A stretch of DNA of 64,000 nt from Pseudomonas sp. MTM4 (GCF_019355055.1 NZ_CP048411.1:620001-684000); one strand, 5' to 3'; positions 1 to 9,572 are shown, numbered from the stretch's first letter. The notes: generated by a model from the sequence alone, not told the origin. A program made the numbers and translations.

Positions 1-679
1 TTGCCTCTGCCACGTTCACTTTGAAGGTGTTGCCAGGCCAAACTGGCTGCTCCGCATCATTGACAATGAAGTTCCAGCTATCGCTGAACACCGGATCTGC
101 GAGGCGCAGGCATCTATGATTCTCAAGATCGGCCAGTGTCTGCGGCGCGCCATGTTGCTTGAGGTAGATGGGCGATGCGCAGACCACATGGAGCACTGTG
201 CCCAGTTGTTGCGCGATCAGCTCGGAATCAGGCAGCTCGCGCACGAGGGTGATGATCACATCGAGGTTGTCCTCAAGCGGATCGGGCTTGCGCTGTGATA
301 GTAGTAGCTCCAGGTTTACATCGGGATAAATCTCGCTGTAACGGCCGGCGAGTGTCGCTAACAGCTGAATGCCAAGGCCAATGGTCGAGTGCACCCGTAG
401 GTGGCCTTTGGGAACCAGGTGCGCACCTCCTGCTTCGGCTCGTGCCTGTTCAACCTGATCGAGAATCGCTCGGCATTGCTGCAGAAAGCGCTCTCCCGCT
501 TCGGTCAATGCCAGTCGCCGGGTCGTTCGGTGCAGAAGACGTGCTTGAAGATGATTCTCCAACTCCGACACCAATCGCGAGACCTGAGCGGTCGACGTAT
601 CGGACTGCAGCGCCGCGGCAGTGAAACTACCAGCGTCGGCGACCCGTACAAACGCCCTCATCGCGTGCAGCATGTCCAT
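1..679 (-). CDS. LysR-family transcriptional regulator (3' end outside window)
   Basis: Read on the minus strand from ATG at 679, the sequence gives MDMLHAMRAFVRVADAGSF and then a winged HTH with the LysR signature (TAAALQSDTSTAQVSRLVSELE, positions about 19-41) followed by LLHRTTRRLALTEAG. About 226 codons are visible before the window edge, so the C-terminal part of the effector-binding domain is missing. LysR proteins usually control a neighbouring or divergent gene. The divergent side holds only a small exported protein after a 340-bp gap, so the target is not obvious. The family call is secure; the ligand is unknown. Confidence 0.9.
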   Translation of the reverse strand, partial: MDMLHAMRAFVRVADAGSFTAAALQSDTSTAQVSRLVSELENHLQARLLHRTTRRLALTEAGERFLQQCRAILDQVEQARAEAGGAHLVPKGHLRVHSTIGLGIQLLATLAGRYSEIYPDVNLELLLSQRKPDPLEDNLDVIITLVRELPDSELIAQQLGTVLHVVCASPIYLKQHGAPQTLADLENHRCLRLADPVFSDSWNFIVNDAEQPVWPGNTFKVNVAEA

Positions 680-1018
680 TGTGTTCTTACTCTCTGTGGC
701 GCGTGGTCAGGCCCGCATGTCGAGCCTGAGCGCGAAGGTGAATGTGTTTTGGCTTCATGCCAATGGATGAAGCTGGAGCGCCAGAACGTAGCGTCGGTGT
801 GTCCCACACCCTCTGGGCTATCACGGTGTCAAGCAAATGCGTCGAAGCACGCATTCAAGCGAGACGAACGGGGGCGTGCCGCTAGGCACAATCGCGAGCC
901 GTAACTGTTGTTGCGTGCGACGTAAAGGTGCTTCATCCGTAGCTGCCTATTTGCAATTCGAGGTGCGTCTTAAGCTTGCCCTATGTTCCATGCTACAGCG
1001 CACCAAGAGGTAACTCAT
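680..1018. promoter_or_regulatory. Intergenic region upstream of partial LysR gene
   Basis: About 340 bp without a convincing gene. It holds an inverted repeat TCAGGC-N11-GCCTGA at 707-729, just upstream of the LysR start, which could be an autoregulatory operator. The open frames here lack family resemblance and an RBS. The RBS-like GAGG of the next gene lies at its right end. Confidence 0.35.
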
Positions 1019-1240
1019 ATGAACCGCAATACTCTCTCAGCAGCAGCGCTTGCCGCTTGCGCCCTGATACTGTCGCCCGTTTCCTTTGCTGAAGAATCGC
1101 CTGCATTCGTCGCTCATTTTTCCTCAATACTTGACCAGGCTAATAGCGCCGCCGCTGAGCGGGCCGTTGCCCGTCAGCCCTCTACCGACTCACATCGGGC
1201 CCACGCTACGATGACGTCAGAGAAATACAAGGACAGCTAA
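1019..1240 (+). CDS. Small exported protein of unknown function (73 aa)
   Basis: An ATG at 1019 follows AGAGGTAACTCAT, a good Shine-Dalgarno at suitable spacing, so it is preferred over the in-frame start at 983. The N-terminus (MNRNTLSAAALAACALILSP...FAEES) looks like a Sec signal peptide with cleavage near residue 22. The mature part of about 50 residues is polar and has no recognised motif. A clear hairpin terminator follows at 1301. It may be periplasmic. I do not recognise the family. Confidence 0.6.
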   Translation: MNRNTLSAAALAACALILSPVSFAEESPAFVAHFSSILDQANSAAAERAVARQPSTDSHRAHATMTSEKYKDS

Positions 1241-1300
1241 TCTCAGCTGGTTGCGTTTCGATGATCGATGCGTGACGCCACATTTGAAAACGTTCCCTCT

Positions 1301-1327
1301 GCCGCTTGAAACATGAGCGGCTTTTTT
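1301..1327 (+). terminator. Rho-independent terminator after small exported gene
   Basis: The 6-bp stem GCCGCT/AGCGGC closes a 9-nt loop and is followed directly by six T residues. It lies 60 bp after the stop at 1240 and ends that short transcript. Confidence 0.8.
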
Positions 1328-1507
1328 GTATTCCGCGCCCGGAAAACGGGTACTGCGTCTCCGGTGTTAACTATGTTTCTACGCAGCCTGATTGCGACCG
1401 CATTTTGTGGTTATGAGAAAACAGTGTCTTGCTCCACGCAGGGCGCGTCCAGATTCAAAGTAGCTTCAAACGAGCCTACTGCCCGTTAAAGTCCAGAGGA
1501 ACCTTCC

Positions 1508-2503
1508 ATGCGTACTTCCATGCTCGCAACCGTATGCGCTGTCGGTCTGGCGCTGGCCGGCAGTGCTTTGGCCGAACCGGCGCTCCAGGTGCTTGGCCGA
1601 GACTATAACTTCCCCAACAAAATCGAAGGTTTGCCTGCCAAGCTCTCGGACTTCCATGGGTTGCAAATCGATTCATTCACTACCTCTGACGACGTCAGGA
1701 TTTCCTATTGGGAGGCCGGCGAGGGCGAGCCGTTGGTGTTCATTCCGGGCTGGTCGGCCAATGGCGCCGAATACATCAATGTGATGTATCTGCTCAGTCG
1801 GCATTATCACGTCTACGTAATGGATCCGCGCAACCAGGGCTTGTCCCAGCGCGTGGAGCACGGTGGCCGGATCTCGCGCTTCTCGATGGACCTGAAGGAG
1901 TTGTCCGATCATCTCAAGCTGGAGAAGGCCAACTACGCGGGCTGGTCAATGGGTGCCTCGGTGCTGTGGGGCTACATCGATCTGTTCGGCACCTCCCGGA
2001 TAGACAAGGCGGTCTTCGTCGACGAGCCGGTCTCGATCTATTCGCACGTGGACTGGTCCGAACAGGAACGTCTGGATGCGGGCGGCACCACCACATCTCC
2101 CGAGCGTATGGTTGATGGCTTCACCGGTGGCAAGCCGCTGAACGCCCTGGTCACCGACCTGGTGCCGTGGGAGCGTGCGCCGCTGATGGATTCGCCCTAT
2201 TACGAGAATTCTGCAAGCTTTTCACAGCACTTCATCAAGAACGATCCGAAGGCAGTGGGTCGGGTGTTGTTCAACCACATCGTCAACGACTGGCGCGATG
2301 TAATCCAACACAAGATCGACGTCCCGGTAGCAATCTTCTCGGGCGAGTACAGCAACAACCTGCCGAGTCAGCGCTGGATGCACAAAACGCTGCCGCAGTC
2401 GCAGCTGTTCGTCTACAGCAAGGCAGAGCAGGGCGATCATTTCCTGATGTTCAAGAACCCGGTCAAATTCACCAGTGACCTGCGCAGCTTCCTGGAGAAT
2501 TGA
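1508..2503 (+). CDS. Exported alpha/beta-fold hydrolase (esterase-like)
   Basis: The 331-aa product starts with a typical signal peptide (about residues 1-22, ending SALA), so the enzyme is probably periplasmic or secreted. The alpha/beta-hydrolase core shows the oxyanion region FIPGWSANG (78-86), the nucleophile elbow GWSMG with Ser147, and a late His in GDHF (His311). The acid residue was not assigned with certainty. An RBS-like AGAGGA precedes ATG 1508. It stands alone but next to a LysR gene and an alcohol/aldehyde dehydrogenase pair. This recalls areA-type benzyl esterases that feed aryl alcohols to AreB/AreC. The substrate is inference. Confidence 0.85.
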   Translation: MRTSMLATVCAVGLALAGSALAEPALQVLGRDYNFPNKIEGLPAKLSDFHGLQIDSFTTSDDVRISYWEAGEGEPLVFIPGWSANGAEYINVMYLLSRHYHVYVMDPRNQGLSQRVEHGGRISRFSMDLKELSDHLKLEKANYAGWSMGASVLWGYIDLFGTSRIDKAVFVDEPVSIYSHVDWSEQERLDAGGTTTSPERMVDGFTGGKPLNALVTDLVPWERAPLMDSPYYENSASFSQHFIKNDPKAVGRVLFNHIVNDWRDVIQHKIDVPVAIFSGEYSNNLPSQRWMHKTLPQSQLFVYSKAEQGDHFLMFKNPVKFTSDLRSFLEN

Positions 2504-2643
2504 GCCGCGGGCGCGCTGGCCAGAACAGACTTCCCTTCGAAATCACCGGACGACGGTTACCCACTTCCGAGGCTTCGGTATAGCACCTGCTGTCGTGCTT
2601 CGAAAAATCTGGACAAGCCGCATGGCCCTGGCCGGAGCAATGG

Positions 2644-3579
2644 TTACACGGGCTCCAGACCGTCCTGCCTGAGCTCGGCGGGGACTTCATGGCCGCGTTC
2701 GGACAGGAATCGTCCAATGACGAAGAAGAGCGCTTGCATTTCCGCTGAGGCGTCATCGCTGCGGTGTCGGAGGACGACCGGCGAGGTGATCGATTCAACC
2801 AGGGGGCGGTAGGCCACGCCCGGCATCGGCACCAGTTGCGCCGATGCCGGGACGATCGATACCCCACAGCCGGCTGCCACCATCAACAGTGCGGTGTCGT
2901 ACTGGTTTACTTCCTGCGGGTCGGAAAGCACGATCTGGGGCTCGGCCAGCTGCGACAGGATGTGATCGGCCAGACTGGGTCGCGGGTTGTTTGCGTAAAT
3001 GAGAAACGATTCGTCCTTGAGTTCGGCCAGTTGCATCGGGCTGTCCCGAGATGCCAGCGGATGGTCCGCCGGCACCGCCGCCAGCATCGGCTCGTGTTTG
3101 AGAACGATGCAGCGAATTCCGTCGGAGGAAATGTCTACTCGACTTACTCCGGCATCGATGCGGCCTTCGCGCAGCGCTTCGATCTGCTGATGGCTGTCCA
3201 TTTCGACGATCCGCACCCTTAGCAGGGGCACCGCCTGGCGGAACTGGCGGATGATCAGAGCGAAATTCCCGTGAAAGTTCGCCGGGACGATGCCGAAGGT
3301 GAAGGTCGGGCGTCGGTTGCCAAGCATTCGCTCCAGGCTAGCGGTCATCGCGTCGGTACGGCGCAGGATGTCTACCGCCTGGTCATATAGCAGCTGACCG
3401 GCGGATGTCAGGGTAAGCGGTCGCGAATCCCGGTTGAGCAATGGCGCACCTACCTCCACTTCCAGCTCCTGAATGCGCTGGCTCAAAGGCGGCTGCGAGA
3501 TGTTCAAGGCTTTGGCTGCGCGCATGAAACTTCGAGTCCGTGCGACGGTGACGAAGTAGCGAAGTCGCTTCAGGTCCAT
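2644..3579 (-). CDS. LysR-family transcriptional regulator, BenM/CatM-like
   Basis: A 311-aa protein with an N-terminal winged HTH (about 17-60; SQPPLSQRIQELE, LLNRDSRPLTLTSAG) and a periplasmic-binding-protein-like effector domain of normal length. The segment AAVPADHPLA and the general C-terminal pattern recall the CatM/BenM/CbnR branch, which responds to aromatic-pathway intermediates. It is divergent from the alcohol dehydrogenase at 3770, with a T-N11-A-type inverted repeat between them. It therefore likely activates the dehydrogenase operon. The ligand is not deducible. Confidence 0.9.
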   Translation of the reverse strand: MDLKRLRYFVTVARTRSFMRAAKALNISQPPLSQRIQELEVEVGAPLLNRDSRPLTLTSAGQLLYDQAVDILRRTDAMTASLERMLGNRRPTFTFGIVPANFHGNFALIIRQFRQAVPLLRVRIVEMDSHQQIEALREGRIDAGVSRVDISSDGIRCIVLKHEPMLAAVPADHPLASRDSPMQLAELKDESFLIYANNPRPSLADHILSQLAEPQIVLSDPQEVNQYDTALLMVAAGCGVSIVPASAQLVPMPGVAYRPLVESITSPVVLRHRSDDASAEMQALFFVIGRFLSERGHEVPAELRQDGLEPV

Positions 3580-3640
3580 ATCGAAATATACCGCTTAATC
3601 TGTTACGGGCGGGCCAATGGCCGTTGATGTCGTCGATCAT

Positions 3641-3655
3641 ATATCAAACCGATAT
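3641..3655. promoter_or_regulatory. Putative LysR operator (ATATC-N5-GATAT)
   Basis: A perfect 5-bp inverted repeat with 5-bp spacing in the 190-bp divergent region between LysR (start 3579) and the alcohol dehydrogenase (start 3770). It fits the T-N11-A architecture bound by LysR proteins. Assignment to this regulator is by position only. Confidence 0.45.
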
Positions 3656-3769
3656 TTAGGATACGCAAACGGTGTTTTACGCGGGAGGGCCTGCCGCGCA
3701 GACTTTCTGTCCGTACTGGCTAGATGGCTTCGAGCCATCCAACGCAAAACCGTTTCTTAGGAGAAGTGT

Positions 3770-4909
3770 ATGGACCGTCACGCCGAGCATGCGCGGCAGC
3801 CGATTCGCGCCGCCGTATTGCGCCAACCGCAATCACCTCTGGTTTTCGAGGATGCCTCGCTGGAGGAGCCGCGCCCCAACGAAGTGCTGGTGCGCATGGT
3901 TGCCAGCGGCGTCTGTCATACCGACATGGTGGTACGGGACCAGATGTACAAAACCGCCATGCCGATGATCCTCGGTCACGAAGGCTCGGGCGTGGTGGAG
4001 CGAGTCGGAGCTGCGGTTACCACGGTCGCGGTGGGTGACCATGTGGTGCTGACCTACGCTTACTGCGGTTTGTGCGCTCCCTGCGCCACCGGCCATCCGG
4101 CACACTGCGCGAACATGGGTCAGTTGAATTTTGGCGGCGGTCGTCTGGACGGTTCGTCCTCGGCATGCGATGCCCACGGCGGTGAGCTACACGACCACTT
4201 CTTCGGGCAGTCATCGTTTGCCACTTATTCGGTGGTCAACGAACTGAACGTCGTCAAGGTCCGCAAGGACGTCCCGCTGGAGCTGCTGGGGCCGCTTGGC
4301 TGCGGCATCCAGACCGGCTCGGGGGCGGTCCTCAATGCGCTGAAGGTCCGTGCGGGTTCTTCTTTCGTCGCCTTCGGTGCTGGCGCGGTGGGTTTGGCGG
4401 CGATCATGGCCGCGCGCGTGGCCGGTGCCACCTCGATCATCGCAATCGACGTCAACCCGGAGCGCCTGGCGCTGGCGCTGGAACTGGGCGCTACCCATGC
4501 GTTCAACAGCCGCGAGACCGACCCGGTGGCCGAGGTCCGCAAGCTGACCGGCGGCGGCGCGGATTTCACCCTGGAATGTAGTGGCCGTGCCGAGGTGCTG
4601 CGCCAGGCCATCGACAGCCTCGGCCTGCTGGGCTCATGCGGCATCGTTGGTGCCACCCGGGAGGGCACCGAGGTGGCCTTCAATGTGAACGATGTGATGA
4701 TTCCGGGTCGCCGCATCATCGGCATCGTGCAAGGCGATGTGGTCTCGCGGACCTTCATTCCGGAACTGGTCGAGCTCTACCGCCAGGGGCGTTTTCCGTT
4801 CGACCGGCTGGTGAAGTTCTACGACTTCGAAGACCTCAATCAGGCCATGGCCGACAGCGAGAGCGGCACCACCATCAAGCCGGTCCTGCGCTTCGCCCAG
4901 ACCGTGTAA
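3770..4909 (+). CDS. Zinc-dependent alcohol dehydrogenase, aryl-alcohol type
   Basis: This 379-aa medium-chain dehydrogenase/reductase oxidises an alcohol to an aldehyde with NAD(P)+. Visible motifs are the catalytic zinc ligands Cys49, His70/Glu71 (GHEGSG) and Cys178, the structural-zinc cysteines 99, 102, 105 and 113, and the Rossmann motif GAGAVG (203-208) with Asp227 after beta-2, favouring NAD+. The C-terminal FDRLVKFYDFEDLNQA and GTTIKPVLRF is typical of benzyl/aryl alcohol dehydrogenases such as XylB. AGGAGAAG precedes the ATG. The aldehyde dehydrogenase starts 46 bp downstream, so the two probably form an operon that takes an alcohol to an acid. Confidence 0.9.
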   Translation: MDRHAEHARQPIRAAVLRQPQSPLVFEDASLEEPRPNEVLVRMVASGVCHTDMVVRDQMYKTAMPMILGHEGSGVVERVGAAVTTVAVGDHVVLTYAYCGLCAPCATGHPAHCANMGQLNFGGGRLDGSSSACDAHGGELHDHFFGQSSFATYSVVNELNVVKVRKDVPLELLGPLGCGIQTGSGAVLNALKVRAGSSFVAFGAGAVGLAAIMAARVAGATSIIAIDVNPERLALALELGATHAFNSRETDPVAEVRKLTGGGADFTLECSGRAEVLRQAIDSLGLLGSCGIVGATREGTEVAFNVNDVMIPGRRIIGIVQGDVVSRTFIPELVELYRQGRFPFDRLVKFYDFEDLNQAMADSESGTTIKPVLRFAQTV

Positions 4910-4955
4910 TGCCCCATCAGGCTGCACGAAACCGATCACGATCAGAGAGTTGAAC

Positions 4956-6407
4956 ATGCATACCCAATTGATCATCGACAATGCTGCACGTCCGGCATCC
5001 AACGGCGCCACGTTCGAGCGCCGTCATCCGTTGAGTGGTGAGCTCATCAGCACGGGCGCGGCCGCCACCGTAGAGGATGCGAAGGCCATCGCCGAGTCGT
5101 CCGCCGCTGCTTTCGCGAGCTGGTCGACGAGCGGACCCTCCGCACGCCGCGCGATTCTGCTGAAGGCAGCGGACCTGCTGGAAGGCAAGGTCAAGGAGTT
5201 CTGCGAAGTGATGGCCAAGGAAGTAGGTGCTTCCGAACTGTGGGCCGGCTTCAACGTGATGGGCTCGGCCTCGCTGTTGCGCGAGGCGGCTGGGCTGACG
5301 ACCCAGATCCAGGGCGAAACGCTGCCCACCGACAAGCCGGGCACGGTGTCGATGACCTTGCGCCAGGCCGTGGGTGTGGTGCTGAGCATCGTTCCCTGGA
5401 ACGGGCCGATCCTGCTCGGCGTGCGCGCCATCGCCTACCCGCTGGCCTGTGGCAATCCGGTGATCTTCAAGGGCTCCGAGAACAGCCCGCGCACCCATGA
5501 ATTGCTGGCGTCGTGCTTTATCGAGGCGGGTCTGCCGGCCGGCGTGCTCAATTTCATCACCTCGGCCGTAGCCGACGCCGGCGCGGTGACCGAGACATTG
5601 ATCGCCCATCCGGCGGTGCGCCGGGTCAACTTCACCGGCTCGACCAAGGTCGGCCGCATCATTGCCGAGACCTCGGCACGCCACCTCAAGCGCTGCCTGC
5701 TCGAGCTGGGCGGCAAGGCGCCGTTCGTGGTGCTGGACGATGCCGATCTGGAAGGAGCGGTCAATGCCGCCATTTTCGGCAGCTTCCTGTACCAGGGGCA
5801 GATCTGCATGTCGACCGAGCGTTTCGTTGTCGATGAGGCGATTGCCGACGAGTTCGTGCGGCGTTTCGCCGAGCGCGCCGAGGCCCTGGTGGCATCCGAC
5901 CCGCGTGAGGCACCGGGTTGCGTGGTCGGCCCGATGATCGACGCAGGCTCTGGCGAGCGACTCAACCACATGCTGCGGGATGCAGTGTCCAAGGGCGCTG
6001 TGGTGGTGGCCGGAGGCGAGGCCAGCGGCGCGAAGATGTCCGCGACCATCGTCGATCACGTTAAGCCAGGCATGATCATCTATGACGAGGAGACCTTCGG
6101 CCCGGTGACCACCATCGTTCGGGTCAACGGTGACGAGGAAGCGATTCGGGTGGCCAACGACACCGAATATGGGCTGTCCTCGGCGGTGTTCAGCAACAAC
6201 CTGACCCGCGCGCTGGCGGCGGCTTCGCGGATCCAGGCCGGTTGCGTGCACGTCAACGGTGCCACCGTGCAAAACGAGCCGCAGGCGCCGTATGGCGGCA
6301 TGAAGAACAGTGGCTACGGTCGCTTTGACGGTCGCGCGGTGATCGACGAGTTCACCGAGATCAAGTGGGTCACTCTTGAGGATCCGCGTCAGGCCTACCC
6401 GTTCTAA
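4956..6407 (+). CDS. NAD(P)+-dependent aldehyde dehydrogenase (aryl-aldehyde type)
   Basis: A 483-aa ALDH-superfamily enzyme. The ATG at 4956 is chosen over the TTG six bases earlier. It keeps the catalytic set: oxyanion Asn in PWNGP (149), FTGSTKVG coenzyme loop, Glu250 in ELGGKAP, and nucleophile Cys284 in GQICMSTERF. The Q-I-C-M-S-T context is typical of the vanillin, salicylaldehyde and benzaldehyde dehydrogenase branch. It lies directly after the zinc alcohol dehydrogenase and should convert its aldehyde product to the carboxylate in the cytoplasm. The exact substrate is unknown. Confidence 0.9.
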   Translation: MHTQLIIDNAARPASNGATFERRHPLSGELISTGAAATVEDAKAIAESSAAAFASWSTSGPSARRAILLKAADLLEGKVKEFCEVMAKEVGASELWAGFNVMGSASLLREAAGLTTQIQGETLPTDKPGTVSMTLRQAVGVVLSIVPWNGPILLGVRAIAYPLACGNPVIFKGSENSPRTHELLASCFIEAGLPAGVLNFITSAVADAGAVTETLIAHPAVRRVNFTGSTKVGRIIAETSARHLKRCLLELGGKAPFVVLDDADLEGAVNAAIFGSFLYQGQICMSTERFVVDEAIADEFVRRFAERAEALVASDPREAPGCVVGPMIDAGSGERLNHMLRDAVSKGAVVVAGGEASGAKMSATIVDHVKPGMIIYDEETFGPVTTIVRVNGDEEAIRVANDTEYGLSSAVFSNNLTRALAAASRIQAGCVHVNGATVQNEPQAPYGGMKNSGYGRFDGRAVIDEFTEIKWVTLEDPRQAYPF

Positions 6408-6646
6408 GCGGGTGGGATCCTGACGAGTCTCAGCACGCTGTCAGTGGGGGCTGCAACGCGGTGCGCTGATGTGCACCGCGGTCGTTTCCGGCCTTGAGCC
6501 GGCCTTGCTGCTCAATGGCGCTCGGCCGTCCAGTACGACCTTGTCGTGGTCAGGATCCATCCCGTCTCGACGCCTGTGGCGCGCCAAGCTCACCTGAAGC
6601 CAGCAACGCCCTGGGCTCTGTATTCATGATGGAGCTGGAGTAGGTA

Positions 6647-7948
6647 ATGACACATCGAGTCGTGATCGTTGGCGGAGGTGCCGGTGGCCTGGAGCTGGCT
6701 ACGCGCCTGGGCCGCACGCTGGGGCGGAAAGGGCAGGCGCAAATCACCCTGCTGGACATGCGGATGACGCATCTGTGGAAACCGCTGCTGCATGAAATCG
6801 CCTGTGGTGCGCTGGACGCATCCGAAGACGAGCTGAACTATCTCGCCCAGGCCAGCTGGAACCATTTCGAGTTCCAGCTGGGCCGATTCAGCGGTATCGA
6901 CCGCAGCGCCAAGTACGTCGAGATCGAGCCGTTGTACGGGCCCGATGGCGAGGTGCTGGCCGAAAGCAGACGCCTACCCTATGACACGCTGGTACTGGCG
7001 GTCGGCAGCCGCACCAACGATTTCGGCACCCCGGGCGCAAAGGACCATTGCCTGTTTCTCGATTCCCCGGACGAGGCGATCGCCTTTCACCAACGCATGT
7101 TGCGCCAGTACGTAGGGGCGCAGGCGCGCGGCGAGGTGGCGCACCGGCTGGAGATCGCCATCGTCGGCGGTGGCGCTACCGGCGTGGAACTGGCGGCTGA
7201 ACTGCGCAACGCCTCGGCCCAACTCGCAGCCTACGGCCTGGACAACATCGCGCCCGGCAATCTGCAGGTCACCCTGGTCGAGGCGGGGCCACGTCTGCTG
7301 CCGGCGTTGCCTGAGTATGTCGGCACTTTGGTGCAGCAGATGCTCACCCGCATGGGTGTTCGCGTCCTTTGCGGTTCGGCGGTGCGCCACGTGGATGCCG
7401 AAGGCATGCAACTGGCCGATGGGTCACACGTCCGGGCGCAACTGAAGGTGTGGGCGGCCGGCATCAAGGTGCCCGAATATATGGCTGGCATCGGCGGGCT
7501 GGAGAGCAACCGCCTCAACCAGCTGGTGGTGCGTTCGACACTGCAGACGACGCTGGACGATGCGGTGTTTGCGCTGGGCGATTGCGCTGCCTGCCCGCTC
7601 GAGGGCAGTGACGGACGTACCGTCCCCCCGAGGGCCCAGGCTGCGCATCAGCAGGCGGAGCTGCTGGCCATTTCGATCGCCAAGCGGCTCCAGGGCAAGT
7701 CCCCGCTGCCTGCCTATCGCTACCGGGATTATGGCTCGCTGGTTTCGCTGTCGAAGTCGGGTGCGGTGGGAACCCTGATGGGCAACCGGATGGGTACCTT
7801 AAGGGTCGAAGGCTGGCTGGCGCGGATGTTCTACGTATCGCTGTATCGCATGCATCAGCGTGCGCTGTATGGCACCCGGCGAATGCTGCTTCGCATGCTC
7901 GGTGACAGGCTGGGACGGGGCACGGTGCCGCGCTTGAAGCTGCATTAA
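6647..7948 (+). CDS. Type II NADH dehydrogenase-like FAD oxidoreductase
   Basis: A 433-aa two-dinucleotide-binding-domain flavoprotein. The FAD motif VVIVGGGAGGLELA lies at residues 5-18 and the NAD(P)H motif IAIVGGGATGVELAAEL near 169-185. FALGDCAAC is the second FAD-contact motif. The C-terminal stretch (ARMFYVSLYRMHQRALYG) is amphipathic/hydrophobic, like the membrane anchor of NDH-2 enzymes that pass electrons from NADH to quinone without pumping. The size fits Ndh. It follows the dehydrogenases by 240 bp and could reoxidise their NADH, but co-transcription is not shown. Confidence 0.85.
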   Translation: MTHRVVIVGGGAGGLELATRLGRTLGRKGQAQITLLDMRMTHLWKPLLHEIACGALDASEDELNYLAQASWNHFEFQLGRFSGIDRSAKYVEIEPLYGPDGEVLAESRRLPYDTLVLAVGSRTNDFGTPGAKDHCLFLDSPDEAIAFHQRMLRQYVGAQARGEVAHRLEIAIVGGGATGVELAAELRNASAQLAAYGLDNIAPGNLQVTLVEAGPRLLPALPEYVGTLVQQMLTRMGVRVLCGSAVRHVDAEGMQLADGSHVRAQLKVWAAGIKVPEYMAGIGGLESNRLNQLVVRSTLQTTLDDAVFALGDCAACPLEGSDGRTVPPRAQAAHQQAELLAISIAKRLQGKSPLPAYRYRDYGSLVSLSKSGAVGTLMGNRMGTLRVEGWLARMFYVSLYRMHQRALYGTRRMLLRMLGDRLGRGTVPRLKLH

Positions 7949-8004
7949 GACGGGCATGATTATCGTGACCTGGAAGTGCTGAAGAGGAAGAAGGACGTGC
8001 CGTG

Positions 8005-9479
8005 ATGAAAACAGAGGTCCCTGGCTGGCGGTAGTGGCGGCGGCGCTGCCCTTCGCCGCTCCGGCCATGGCGTAAAAATTCACGGATTTCCGCTGGGGAG
8101 CGTCCTTGGCCGCCTATCAGGTGGAAGGCCCCACCCAGGCGGGTGGACGAGGCAAGTCGGTCTGGGATGTCTATCTGCACGACGAGCAATTGTCCGGTCC
8201 CGGCGTCGACGGAGATGCCGCGATCGGCTTCTACGACCGCAAGCAGTACCTGAAGGACATCCAGCTGTTCAAGCAGATGGGGTTGACCAGCTATCGCTTT
8301 TCGATCTCCTGGCCGCGGATCATCCCCGATGGTACCGGCGCGGTGAATCCAGCGGCAGTCAATCATTACCGCCGCTTCATCGATGATCTGCGAGCTTCGG
8401 GCATCGAGCCGATGGTAACGCTCTATCAGTGGTACATGCCGGCGGAGCTGGCCAGGAATGGTGGCTGGGACAATCGCAAGTCGATCGAGTGGTTCAACCA
8501 ATACGCGCAGGTGGTGTTTGACAACTACCATGACAAGGCCGACCTTTTCGTGCTGATCAACGAACCGCTGGCCGAGAGCGCCTACACGAACGCGGTTGCC
8601 GAGCGCCGTGCCGGCAAGCTGGGTGAACTGAGGATCATCCCTGACGCCGCGGACCTCGGTGTTTCCTTACGCAGGTTCAACCACATCCTGCTGGCGGCGG
8701 CTGCGGCCAAACGCTCATTCGAGGAGAAGGGCTATCAGGGTGAACTGGGGATTGCCGTGCTGTTGTTCCCCGTGTTGACCGACGAGGGCGCGACCTCCGA
8801 GGACGCGAAGGCGGCGAAACTGGCCGATGGTGTGTTGAACCGGTGGTTCCTGGATGCGATGTACCGTGGCACGTATCCGTCCGACGTGCTGGGGACTGCG
8901 AAATCGATGGGCCTGGACACTGGCGTGCAGCCGGACGACGCGGCGACGGTGGCAGCGGCCAGGTTCGATTACCTCGGTGTGAACTACTATGCGCCGCTGT
9001 TCGTGCGGCAGACCACCGGTACCGGTCCGTATCGTCCGGAGAGCTTCGTTCCGGAGGGCGTGGAAACTGCACAGAACGGTCCGAACCGGCCCGACCAGCT
9101 CACGGCGTTGCTGGATCGCATCCGCACCGAGTACGGCAATCCGCCGGTGTACATCACCGAGAACGGCGCCGGTTTCGTTGGCGATGATGAGCTGGTCGAT
9201 GGCCAGGTCCAGGACGTCAAGCGCTGCGCCTATATCGCCAACCACGTAGCGGCGATGCCGGTGGCAATGCGCGATGGCGCCGATGTGCGCGGCTATCATG
9301 TCTGGTCCAGCCACGACAATCTGGAGTGGCTGTTCGGCTACGGGGCGAGATTCGGCATGGTCTATGTCGATTTCGATACCCAGCAGCGGATCCCGAAGCT
9401 GAGTGCCCAGGTTTACGCCCAGATCATCCGTTCCAGGAAGCCCGATCTGGCGATGTGCGCGCCGGGGGCGAAGCCGTAA
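8005..9479 (+). pseudogene. GH1 family beta-glucosidase with disrupted N-terminus
   Basis: The body (8106-9479) is a GH1 TIM barrel with both catalytic glutamates: acid/base in INEPLAES (Glu153 counted from the TTG at 8106) and nucleophile in YITENGAGF (Glu352). The start is broken. An ATG at 8005 (MKTEVP) runs into TAG at 8032. In the next frame a signal-peptide-like LAVVAAALPFAAPAMA leads to TAA at 8073, followed in frame by KFTDFRWGAS-LAAYQVEG, the normal GH1 N-terminus. So one frameshift and one stop separate the export signal from the enzyme. Only TTG 8106 could start the remaining frame, losing the first barrel strand. It is a likely pseudogene unless these are sequencing errors. Confidence 0.75.
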
Positions 9480-9504
9480 GGCTAAAGCGATAGCAGGGAC
9501 GATG

Positions 9505-9533
9505 AAAACGGCCGGTGTGATACCGGCCGTTTT
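9505..9533. terminator. Bidirectional hairpin terminator between GH1 and SDR genes
   Basis: Perfect 12-bp arms, AAAACGGCCGGT and its complement, surround a 5-nt loop between two convergent genes (stops at 9479 and 9573). The A-run at the base on one side and the T-run on the other let it act in both directions. Confidence 0.85.
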
Positions 9534-9572
9534 CGTTGCATCACGGGTCGGGCTTGCCGGCCGCGCGGGTGC

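Noticed and set aside
4917..6272. Long antisense open frame (451 codons) opposite the aldehyde dehydrogenase gene
   Set aside because: It mirrors a gene with full catalytic motifs; composition is rich in His, Arg and Gly as expected of an antisense GC-rich shadow, and no family pattern is visible.
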